Assembly (NCBI GenBank): GCA_020025885.1
Contig: JAHHRJ010000019.1
Coordinates: 1 to 38,342 of the forward strand
Source of the DNA: Butyricicoccus sp.
Lineage (GTDB): Bacteria; Bacillota; Clostridia; Oscillospirales; Butyricicoccaceae
Length of the DNA: 38,342 nucleotides
Direction of reading: 5' to 3'
Positions 32,277 to 38,342 of the stretch are shown in pieces. The number at the start of each line of letters is the position of its first letter. The stretch's first letter is position 1. The notes under the pieces were generated by a model. That model was not told the DNA's origin. It was given only the letters and a program-made list of their open reading frames with translations, and made no database searches. A program made the position numbers and the translations under genes.

Positions 32277-33626
32277 TTACTTCTTCTTTTCGTTTTTCTT
32301 GTTCTCAGACTTTTCTGCCTTCTCTTCCGGCTTACGTCGCTTAAAGCGTTCCAATTTGACGGCCGTCGGCACTGCTGTCTGTGCCGTAAGTGGAATCATT
32401 TCCTTGCTCTCCGCATCAATATGATCAAGCTTAATATAATCTGTGGTTGTTGTAGAGATATTTTTATTACGCAGGGAGCGGTTGATCAGCCCAGAAATCG
32501 CGCTGTAAATGACTGCAAAGACTGGTACACCCACGACCATGCCCACAAATCCAAATAGACCACCAAACAACAAGATTGCAAACATGACCCAGAAACTTGC
32601 AAGACCTGTGGAATCTCCCAAGATCTTGGGTCCCAGAATATTTCCATCAAACTGCTGCAAGACAAGGATGAATATCACAAAGTAAACTGCCTGCAACGGG
32701 CTGACAAGTAAAATTAGAATGGTGCTTGGGATCGCACCGATAAACGGACCAAAGAATGGAATGATATTTGTCACGCCAATGATCACGCTGATGAGCATGA
32801 TATATGGTATCTTGAGCAGCGTCAGTGCCACGAACGTAATCAAACCAATAATCAAAGAATCCAATAACTTACCTGTGATAAATCCGCCAAAGACCTTATG
32901 CACAAAACGGAAGTTTTCCAAAACCGTATTGGCTGTATCGGTTTCAAACATGCTGTAAATGAGCTTCTTCGCCTGTGCGGAGAAGGTATGTTTGCTGTTG
33001 AGCATATAGACCGCACTGATAAAGCCAACCAAAACGGTTTTCATAAAGCTCAGTGCATTGGATACAAAGCCGCCAACCAAATTGCCCTTCATGACTTCAA
33101 GAAGCTGTGGAACGAGCTGTTGGTTTGCCCAGCTGAGCATCGTATCCGATGCAGATGCATAAAGCTGCTGCAAGTTCTCCTCCAAGACTGGGTTATTGGA
33201 GAACAGATTGGTCAGCCACCTTTCCGACTGCTGGAGATATGCTGGCATTTTTTCGATCAGTCCCATGATGCTTTCCGCGAGCTGCGGCAGCACCATAGAG
33301 AGCAAGCCCCCCACAACAAACAGGAAAAATGTAACACTGAGCAGGCTGCAAAGCAATCGGTTTACGTTCTTTGCCTTCTCCTTGTTGTGCATCATACGCA
33401 TCATCAGCGGTTCGCAGTGCTTGACCATGCCGTTGAAGATCGGCAGCAGCAAATAAGCGACCACGAAGCCAAAGGTGAACGGGCGTAAAATTGCGGAGAT
33501 ATTCTGCAATACCCTAATGATGGCGTTCATCTTATAGAATGCAAAAAAGCAAAGAATGCTCATTGCAATAACAAGCCACGCAGATACTGCAACACGAAAA
33601 TAGCGATTATGGAATGGATTCTTCAT
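32277..33626 (-). CDS. AI-2E family membrane transporter
   Basis: Polytopic membrane protein of 449 residues with about eight membrane segments. Family features are the paired N-terminal segments, the long central amphipathic region (about 90-190) and the C-terminal cluster with VTNIIPFFGPFIGAIPS and GNILGPKILGDSTGLASFWV. Members export autoinducer-2 in some bacteria or act as Na+/H+ antiporters; substrate unknown here. The C-terminus is a charged tail rich in Lys/Glu (about 425-449). A GGAGG lies 16 bases before the ATG, a long spacing, but no better start is available. It is last in a minus-strand unit beginning at 35297. Confidence 0.9.
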   Translation of the reverse strand: MKNPFHNRYFRVAVSAWLVIAMSILCFFAFYKMNAIIRVLQNISAILRPFTFGFVVAYLLLPIFNGMVKHCEPLMMRMMHNKEKAKNVNRLLCSLLSVTFFLFVVGGLLSMVLPQLAESIMGLIEKMPAYLQQSERWLTNLFSNNPVLEENLQQLYASASDTMLSWANQQLVPQLLEVMKGNLVGGFVSNALSFMKTVLVGFISAVYMLNSKHTFSAQAKKLIYSMFETDTANTVLENFRFVHKVFGGFITGKLLDSLIIGLITFVALTLLKIPYIMLISVIIGVTNIIPFFGPFIGAIPSTILILLVSPLQAVYFVIFILVLQQFDGNILGPKILGDSTGLASFWVMFAILLFGGLFGFVGMVVGVPVFAVIYSAISGLINRSLRNKNISTTTTDYIKLDHIDAESKEMIPLTAQTAVPTAVKLERFKRRKPEEKAEKSENKKNEKKK

Positions 33627-33656
33627 AAAATACTTTGATTTTCCTCCGAAAGATTG

Positions 33657-33920
33657 TTATTCTTCTGTGTCCAAGAAAATACGCCAGATAAAATAGATGC
33701 AAGAAATCAGGAAGGTAAAAAAGAATACGTGTTTAAACTTCTTCATCACCTTAGAGAACGCAGTCGCGAGCCATGCGCCAAAGCACACGAGACACAGCTT
33801 AAACAATCCAAACTCCCAAAGTTCGAATGTTTTGATCTTTGCCATGCCATATCGTGCACAGAGTACCAGACGATCCTTCATTTGTGCGCTGCAATCTAAG
33901 ATTTCATATGCTTGTTTCAT
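33657..33920 (-). CDS. Small two-segment membrane protein, function unknown
   Basis: 87 residues. A soluble N-terminal 30 residues is followed by FELWEFGLFKLCLVCFGAWLA and, after a basic KVMKKFKH turn, a second hydrophobic segment FFFTFLISCIYFIWRIF. The pattern (LWxxGLxKxCLxxxGxxLAxxFSKxxKK) resembles a common uncharacterised clostridial family sometimes labelled as a permease fragment, without evidence. GAGAGG lies 8 bases before the ATG. It overlaps the exonuclease gene end by 17 bases and precedes the AI-2E gene by 30 bases. Confidence 0.7.
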   Translation of the reverse strand: MKQAYEILDCSAQMKDRLVLCARYGMAKIKTFELWEFGLFKLCLVCFGAWLATAFSKVMKKFKHVFFFTFLISCIYFIWRIFLDTEE

Positions 33921-34602
33921 TTACTTTTCCTCTCTTTTCTGTTTTTTGTGGATCTGCCTTCTGATCCTTTTGTGAATCAGATTTTTGCAGTTTGCGTTTT
34001 CTTGCGATCTGCTTGGCAGCCGCACCGCTGCGGCGACCTTCTGGAGAGATCATACCTAGATGCATCCCTAGATTTTCCGCCAGCATTTGTGCATCTGTGC
34101 AGCCTGTTTTGCGCAGTGCACATTGTAAGATCTCACCGCATGCATGGGCATCGGAAGCCGCCTCATGATGATTGAGCGAAATACCAAGCGCATCTGCCAC
34201 TGTATTCAGTTTATGATTTTCCAGCTCCGACCATACCTTTTTGGAAACTTCGACTGTACAAATATATTGGCAGTTCGGCAGCGGCAGCTGATAGAATTCC
34301 AAACAGCGGCACAGCACCTCGGTATCAAAGCCTGCATTGTGACAGACAAGCACACTGCCTTCCACACGCTCCTTGAACTTTTCCCAAACCGCGTCAAATG
34401 TTGGCGCATCCTTTACCATACTGCGCTTGATGCCATGAATTTTCACATTATACCAGTGAAATTTTCCAACGGCATCGGGCGGACGGATCAAAAAGCTCTC
34501 AGAGCCAACCAGTTTATCATCTTCATAATAGGACAGACCGATCGAGCACGCGCTGGTATAATATCCATTGCCTGTCTCGAAATCCATCGCAACGTATCTC
34601 AC
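33904..34602 (-). CDS. DEDDh-type 3'-5' exonuclease (DnaQ/PolC epsilon-like)
   Basis: 232-residue nuclease of the DnaQ fold. Exo I is AMDFETGNG (Asp and Glu), Exo II is HNAGFDTEVL and Exo III is HEAASDAHACGE, completing the DEDDh set. From about residue 165 it has a further region (GMISPEGRRSGAAAKQIARK) and a very basic, Lys/Gln/Asp-rich low-complexity tail. GTG at 34602 is chosen because AGGAGG lies 6 bases before it and the start codon overlaps the previous stop by GTGA; the longer frame to 34647 has no such site. Could act in DNA or RNA trimming; proofreading partner of a polymerase is possible but unproven. Confidence 0.85.
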   Translation of the reverse strand: MRYVAMDFETGNGYYTSACSIGLSYYEDDKLVGSESFLIRPPDAVGKFHWYNVKIHGIKRSMVKDAPTFDAVWEKFKERVEGSVLVCHNAGFDTEVLCRCLEFYQLPLPNCQYICTVEVSKKVWSELENHKLNTVADALGISLNHHEAASDAHACGEILQCALRKTGCTDAQMLAENLGMHLGMISPEGRRSGAAAKQIARKRKLQKSDSQKDQKADPQKTEKRGKVNETSI

Positions 34603-35297
34603 CGATATCCCTCCTGTTCTTTCTTTGCCCGTTCTCGAATCGTGCACAAAAAGTCATAAAACGGCTGAAGCGTTTGAAACCGTGCAAGCATTTCTGGCAC
34701 AAAACTGCCATTAAATGCTGGAGCAAAATCTTCTGTCTCTGTAAAATCGATCCCAATATACTTCCGATTTGCCCATGGCTGATATTTTTCTGCTGCCTCT
34801 GGGCATTTAGGGCGCTTATACAGCTCTCCTGTCAGTTTCATCTCAGGCACACGCTGTACTGCTTCATATGCAGAAAGAAAGCGAACATCTTCTTTGAGAA
34901 TCATCTGACGCGCCTGTGTCATTTCGCCGCGTCCAAAGCCGCCCCAGCAGCCATATCTCCAAAATTCCGGTCCAATTTCCATATAATAAAACGGAACATC
35001 TTCAAACTGCTCGCGTGGGCGTCTGAAATAGATCCAAAGATTGGAGCGATATAATGTCTTATCTTTGCTAAAGCGTGTATCGCGCCGCACGCGGGAGATC
35101 ATACGCGATGGCGTCACCACAAAAGCGGGATCAATCGCAAGCATATCTGCTGCAATATCATGGCACAGATGATAAAACGGCATGACTGCCAACTCTTTAA
35201 TCTGTGCTTTGTGTTCCTCATAAAACGCAGCAGAATTCATCATCTGGTTTTCCGTCAGAAGATCAATTCCCTGTGGACAAAATCCTGTAAATTCCAT
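34599..35297 (-). CDS. DUF2461 (TIGR02453) family protein
   Basis: 232 residues, a family of unknown function. Typical words: FTGFCPQGIDLLTENQMMNSAAFYEEHK at the start region, then RDTRFSKDKTLYRSNLWIYF and the glycine-rich GCWGGFGRGEMTQARQMI. No membrane segment or signal peptide. GGAG lies 7 bases before the ATG. It is first in the unit and overlaps the exonuclease gene by 4 bases, so they are translationally coupled. Confidence 0.85.
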   Translation of the reverse strand: MEFTGFCPQGIDLLTENQMMNSAAFYEEHKAQIKELAVMPFYHLCHDIAADMLAIDPAFVVTPSRMISRVRRDTRFSKDKTLYRSNLWIYFRRPREQFEDVPFYYMEIGPEFWRYGCWGGFGRGEMTQARQMILKEDVRFLSAYEAVQRVPEMKLTGELYKRPKCPEAAEKYQPWANRKYIGIDFTETEDFAPAFNGSFVPEMLARFQTLQPFYDFLCTIRERAKKEQEGYR

Positions 35298-35373
35298 TCT
35301 TTGCTCCTTTTCTCTGCTTCTCTTATTTTATCCTGTTTTTCCCAGAAAGGCAACAGAATTTACAAATCGTCAG

Positions 35374-35443
35374 TTCACTTTCCCCTATAAATGCGGTATA
35401 ATAGGATTTAGTCAACACTTCCTATATTGATTTGACTAGGAGG
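35374..35443 (+). promoter_or_regulatory. Promoter, inverted repeat and ribosome site of the Lrp-aminotransferase operon
   Basis: TTCACT (35374-35379), 17-base spacer and consensus TATAAT (35397-35402). Just downstream, TAGTCAA (35409-35415) and TTGACTA (35432-35438) form an inverted repeat with centres about 23 bases apart, abutting the ribosome site AGGAGG (35438-35443). It may be the autoregulatory site of the Lrp protein. Confidence 0.55.
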
Positions 35444-35452
35444 AATAAAATC

Positions 35453-35938
35453 ATGAATGTAAAAGAAAAAATTTTGACCATATTGGAACAGGATGCCCGT
35501 TTGACTCCGAAGCAGATTGCTGACATGGTGCAGATGGAGCTTCCGGAGCTGGAATCTTTGCTGCGTGAAATGGAAAAGGACGGCACGATCTTAGGTTATA
35601 AGACCCTGATCGACTGGGACAAGACCGACCGCGAGCAGGTCACTGCACTGATCGAAGTCAAGATCACCCCGCAAAAGGGTATGGGCTTTGACGAGATTGC
35701 ACGCCAGATCTATTCCCACCATCAGGTTGAAAGCGTTTATCTGATGTCCGGTGGCTTTGATCTGACTGTCATCATCTCCGGACGCACCATGCGTGACGTT
35801 GCACGCTTTGTCTCTGAACAGCTTGCACCGATGGAGAACGTACTGTCTACGGGCACACACTTCATTCTGAAAAAATACAAAGAACAGGGCGTGACCTTTA
35901 ACCCCGATGATTCCGATAATCGGGAGGTCATGATGTAA
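35453..35938 (+). CDS. Lrp/AsnC family regulator, AlaR-like
   Basis: 161 residues: a winged/helix-turn-helix domain (about 1-60, ARLTPKQIADMVQMELPELESLLREMEKDGTI pattern) and a ligand-sensing RAM domain (about 70-150, VTALIEVKITPQ, VESVYLMSGGFDLTVII). Pairing with the aminotransferase that follows mirrors B. subtilis alaR-alaT (yugG-yugH), an alanine-synthesis operon, so an alanine-responsive regulator is inferred. ATG 35453 has AGGAGG 9 bases upstream; a frame start at 35432 overlaps that site and is rejected. Confidence 0.9.
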   Translation: MNVKEKILTILEQDARLTPKQIADMVQMELPELESLLREMEKDGTILGYKTLIDWDKTDREQVTALIEVKITPQKGMGFDEIARQIYSHHQVESVYLMSGGFDLTVIISGRTMRDVARFVSEQLAPMENVLSTGTHFILKKYKEQGVTFNPDDSDNREVMM

Positions 35939-35940
35939 TT

Positions 35941-37107
35941 ATGCTAAATTACACCAATATCTTATCCGAGCGCGTACAGTCCGTCAAGCCTTCCGGCATC
36001 CGTAAATTTTTTGACCTTGCATCTAACATGCAGGATGTCATTTCCCTTGGTGTTGGTGAGCCTGACTTCGAGACCCCTTGGCAGGTGCGCCGCGCTGGTA
36101 TCACCTCCTTGGAAAAGGGACGCACATTCTATACATCCAACTGGGGCTTGCAGCAACTGCGTGACGAGATTGCAGGGCTTGCACTGCGCCGCTATGACTT
36201 ATTCTATGACCCACAGGACGAAATTTTGGTCACTGTCGGCGGCAGCGAAGCGATCGACAATGCACTGCGTGCCTTTATCTCGATTGGTGACGAAGTGCTG
36301 ATCCCAGAGCCTTGCTTTGTATGCTATGAACCTCTGACCACCATGGCAGGCGGTGTACCCGTTGCGATCCCAACCGTTGCAGAAGAGGGCTTCAAGCTGA
36401 CCCCAGAGCGTCTGCGCGCTGCTATCACCCCAAAAACCAAGGTGCTCATTCTGCCCTATCCAAATAACCCCACTGGCGCAATCATGAACCGTCAGGAGCT
36501 TGAAGCGATCGCCGACGTTCTGCGCGATACCAATATTGTTGTGATTTCTGATGAAATCTACTGTATGCTGACCTATCAGGGCGAACATGTCAGCTTTGCA
36601 CAGATTGATGGCATGCGTGAGCGCACCATTGTCATCGACGGCTTTTCCAAATCCTACGCGATGACTGGCTGGCGTCTTGGCTGGGCAATGGGACCGCGTG
36701 AGCTCATGCAGCCCATCTGCAAGATCCATCAGTTTGGTATCATGTGTGCGCCGACAACCGCGCAGTTTGCTGGTATCGAAGCAATTCGCACAGGCGATGA
36801 TGATATCATCCACATGCGCAGTCAATATGATATCCGCCGCCGTTTTCTTGTGAGCGAACTACGCAGCATGGGACTTGAATGCTTCGAACCGCATGGCGCG
36901 TTCTATGTCTTCCCGTCCATCCGCTCTACTGGGCTGACTTCCGAGGAATTCTGCAACCGTCTGCTGCAAGAACAGCATGTCGCCGTGATCCCAGGCAATG
37001 CCTTTGGCGAAAGCGGTGAAGGTCATGTACGTATTTCTTATTCTTACTCCATGCAGCATTTAAGAGAGGCCTGCCGCCGTATGCGCATCTTCTTGGAAAA
37101 TCTGTAA
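35941..37107 (+). CDS. Class I/II aminotransferase, AlaT-like
   Basis: PLP enzyme of 388 residues. Features: SLGVGEPDFETPWQVR at the N-terminus, GGSEAIDNALRAF, PYPNNPTGAI, SDEIYCMLTY and the PLP-lysine segment DGFSKSYAMTGWRLGW; the C-terminal Arg is in GHVRISYSYS. It starts 2 bases after the Lrp stop, with GGGAGG inside the end of that gene. Amino donor/acceptor are likely glutamate and pyruvate by analogy with AlaT, but aspartate-type activity is possible. It is followed by a hairpin that overlaps the next gene's ribosome site. Confidence 0.92.
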   Translation: MLNYTNILSERVQSVKPSGIRKFFDLASNMQDVISLGVGEPDFETPWQVRRAGITSLEKGRTFYTSNWGLQQLRDEIAGLALRRYDLFYDPQDEILVTVGGSEAIDNALRAFISIGDEVLIPEPCFVCYEPLTTMAGGVPVAIPTVAEEGFKLTPERLRAAITPKTKVLILPYPNNPTGAIMNRQELEAIADVLRDTNIVVISDEIYCMLTYQGEHVSFAQIDGMRERTIVIDGFSKSYAMTGWRLGWAMGPRELMQPICKIHQFGIMCAPTTAQFAGIEAIRTGDDDIIHMRSQYDIRRRFLVSELRSMGLECFEPHGAFYVFPSIRSTGLTSEEFCNRLLQEQHVAVIPGNAFGESGEGHVRISYSYSMQHLREACRRMRIFLENL

Positions 37108-37112
37108 CCGCA

Positions 37113-37178
37113 ATCCGAACCTCCGCATAGTTTGAAGTAGAAGGTTTCTTCTATATCAACTTTATACGGAGGTTTTTC
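37113..37178 (+). promoter_or_regulatory. Hairpin: terminator-like and covering the next ribosome site
   Basis: AACCTCCGCATA (from 37118) pairs with TATACGGAGGTT (to 37173), 11 of 12 positions, followed by TTTTC. Inside is a second stem TAGAAG-GTTT-CTTCTA (37137-37152). The 3' strand contains CGGAGG, the ribosome site of the gene at 37181. A sigma-K-like promoter, AC (37107-37108), 17 bases, CATAGTTT (37126-37133), overlaps it. Confidence 0.5.
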
Positions 37179-37180
37179 TT

Positions 37181-38170
37181 ATGGCTGAAAAAATGTGTCC
37201 GGGTCCAGTCAATAGTGCAGCTGGTTTCCGTGAAGCGGTATGTGTCCATACCAAGAAAGTTTATGACCAGTGCCGCAGTCGCGACTGCATGCGCGATCTG
37301 CGTGTCTATCTCCCAATTGAAGACCAGTGCTTTATCGATGGCAATGCTGTTAGCGTAAAGCCGCGTTCTGCCGAGCTTTTGACCGCGGTTATGGATGTTG
37401 AGCCAGTCACTTTCCGTCGTGGTTTTTACAGCGTAGATATCCGCTTCTACTACAAGGTATCCGTAGAAGCATGCACTGGCGTTGGTCATCCGCGTATTCT
37501 GGAAGGTCTATCCATCTATGACAAACGCTGCATCCTGTTTGGCAGCGAAGGCGGTGTGCGCATCTTCTCGTCCCAGTATTCTCAGAATCAGATGGACCCA
37601 CAGCTCGCCGAGCGTTCCAACCGTCCAACCGCTGTGCTTGAAGCGGTTGATGCAATCCTGCTCGACGCACGCGTTGTCTACCCACCCCAGCCGTGTAACT
37701 GTGGCTGCTGCTGTGAGCTGCGCGAAGTGCCGCGTGCGATCTGCGGCTGCTTCGGCGGTCAGGATCTTGCACTGGATTCTACCAGCAACCAGCTCATTGT
37801 TACCATCGGTCAGTTCTCTATCATCAAGCTCGAGCGTGATATCCAGCTGCTGATGCCAGCATATGATGTTTGCATGCCGCAGAAGGATTGCTGTGATACC
37901 AGCGGTATTGGCGGCGACTCTTCCGAAGATCCTTGCGAAGTATTCTCCCGCTTTGCATTCCCAGTCGAAGAATTCTTCCCGCCATACAAGGAGCACGACT
38001 ATTGCGAGCACCTCCATCATCAGTACGGTAACGTTCCACAGTCTCGCACCCAGCAGGGCGGTGGCTGTGGCTGCTCCGGCGGCAATGCCAATAATAATCG
38101 CGGCAACAGCTGCGGTGGAAATAGCTGCGGTGGAAATAGCTGTGGCGGCAATACTTGTGGCTGTAATTAA
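37181..38170 (+). CDS. Conserved clostridial cysteine-rich protein with Gly-Asn-Ser-Cys repeats
   Basis: 329 residues, no signal peptide or membrane segment. The N-terminal half (about 1-150) contains VYDQCRSRDCMRDLRVYL and FRRGFYSVDIRFYYKV, a pattern I associate with an uncharacterised family common in Clostridia. A central Cys cluster CNCGCCCELREVPRAICGC (about 167-185) is followed by a second beta-rich part. The C-terminus after about residue 286 is low-complexity Gly/Asn/Ser/Cys with a 15-base tandem unit. High cysteine content and a glycine-rich tail recall spore coat or exosporium material, and a sigma-K-like promoter precedes it; function remains unknown. Confidence 0.8.
   Translation: MAEKMCPGPVNSAAGFREAVCVHTKKVYDQCRSRDCMRDLRVYLPIEDQCFIDGNAVSVKPRSAELLTAVMDVEPVTFRRGFYSVDIRFYYKVSVEACTGVGHPRILEGLSIYDKRCILFGSEGGVRIFSSQYSQNQMDPQLAERSNRPTAVLEAVDAILLDARVVYPPQPCNCGCCCELREVPRAICGCFGGQDLALDSTSNQLIVTIGQFSIIKLERDIQLLMPAYDVCMPQKDCCDTSGIGGDSSEDPCEVFSRFAFPVEEFFPPYKEHDYCEHLHHQYGNVPQSRTQQGGGCGCSGGNANNNRGNSCGGNSCGGNSCGGNTCGCN
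38099..38166 (+). repeat. 15-base tandem repeat in the coding tail
   Basis: The unit TGCGGTGGAAATAGC and variants, encoding CGGNS, is repeated about four times. It is typical of replication-slippage expansion, so length may vary between strains. Confidence 0.85.
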
Positions 38171-38203
38171 CCTCAAAAGTTGCGTACCGCGCATAAACGC
38201 CTA

Positions 38204-38342
38204 GGGCGTATCTGAAAACAAAGAAATCGCCGAACTTTTCGCAATGTGTGTGTAGATGCAAGACAAAAAATGCAGGAATCCTTGATAGATTCCGCGTATT
38301 TTTAACGCAGCAGATGCCGCTCATTGTAGAAAAAGACCAGAA
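38204..38342 (+). mobile_element. MITE-like element, copy 3, cut by the window end
   Basis: Begins TA-GGGCGTATCTGAAAA 33 bases after the stop at 38170 and follows copy 2 closely in sequence and orientation through the internal GGAATCC/GATTCC inverted repeat. About 21 bases, including the right inverted repeat, should lie beyond the window. Confidence 0.85.

Noticed and set aside
38099..38166. CRISPR-like short repeats
   Set aside because: The units are 15 bases, in frame, contiguous and code for Gly-Asn-Ser-Cys, with no spacers.
1..38342. tRNA or rRNA genes
   Set aside because: No cloverleaf with conserved T-loop sequence and no rRNA-like stretch was noticed by eye; a covariance search was not possible.

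Overview
The window is chromosomal DNA of a spore-forming low- to mid-GC Firmicute of class Clostridia, most like the gut Oscillospiraceae/Butyricicoccaceae group. That placement is inferred from protein style, from the order SRP RNA-dnaX-ebfC-recR, from a phenylalanine T-box, from the redox repressor Rex, and from sporulation-type genes (a BofC-like protein and a PdaA deacetylase). No plasmid, prophage, CRISPR or rRNA signature is visible. Most of the window is housekeeping; accessory content is limited to short repeats, one decayed transporter locus and a cysteine-rich clostridial protein.

Layout. 1-3622 (minus): gltX then glnS. 3811-3984 (plus): a small conserved protein. 4053-7814 (minus): aconitase, isocitrate dehydrogenase and Rex as one operon, with a good Rex operator candidate inside its promoter. 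8036-12606 (minus): polA, a low-molecular-weight phosphatase, rimI and tsaD. 12766-12925: a MITE-like element. 13155-17268 (plus): Phe T-box, pheS, pheT, ireB. 17397-18481: a decayed cytosine/purine-type permease and a frameshifted small membrane protein, followed by an intact GntR/UTRA regulator (18534-19292). 19544-24122 (minus): the large SRP RNA, dnaX, ebfC, recR, prfC. 24159-26627 (minus): class A PBP. 26840-28056 (plus): BofC-like protein and PdaA. 28310-30145 (minus): DAHP synthase and an anchored amidase. 30323-31978 (plus): nicotinamidase-like hydrolase and pta. 31979-32276: structured convergent intergenic region with a possible pseudoknot. 32277-35297 (minus): AI-2E family protein, small membrane protein, DEDDh exonuclease, DUF2461 protein. 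35453-38170 (plus): Lrp regulator and aminotransferase (AlaR-AlaT-like), then the cysteine-rich protein.

How it fits together. Aconitase and isocitrate dehydrogenase make 2-oxoglutarate, the precursor of the glutamate charged by GltX and of glutamine charged by GlnS. Rex links that branch to the NADH/NAD+ ratio. Pta supplies acetyl-phosphate/ATP metabolism. PBP, PdaA, the amidase and the BofC-like protein concern the cell wall and spore.

Most notable: a 160-bp TA-flanked inverted-repeat element present twice complete and once partial, one copy of which forms part of the aroF stop codon and separates aroF from its terminator; the Rex site in the acn-icd-rex promoter; overlapping stems in the pta/AI-2E gap; a hairpin that both resembles a terminator and covers the ribosome site of the cysteine-rich gene; and the near absence of space for a dnaX promoter downstream of the SRP terminator. 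I did not find a convincing new multi-gene defence or mobile system.
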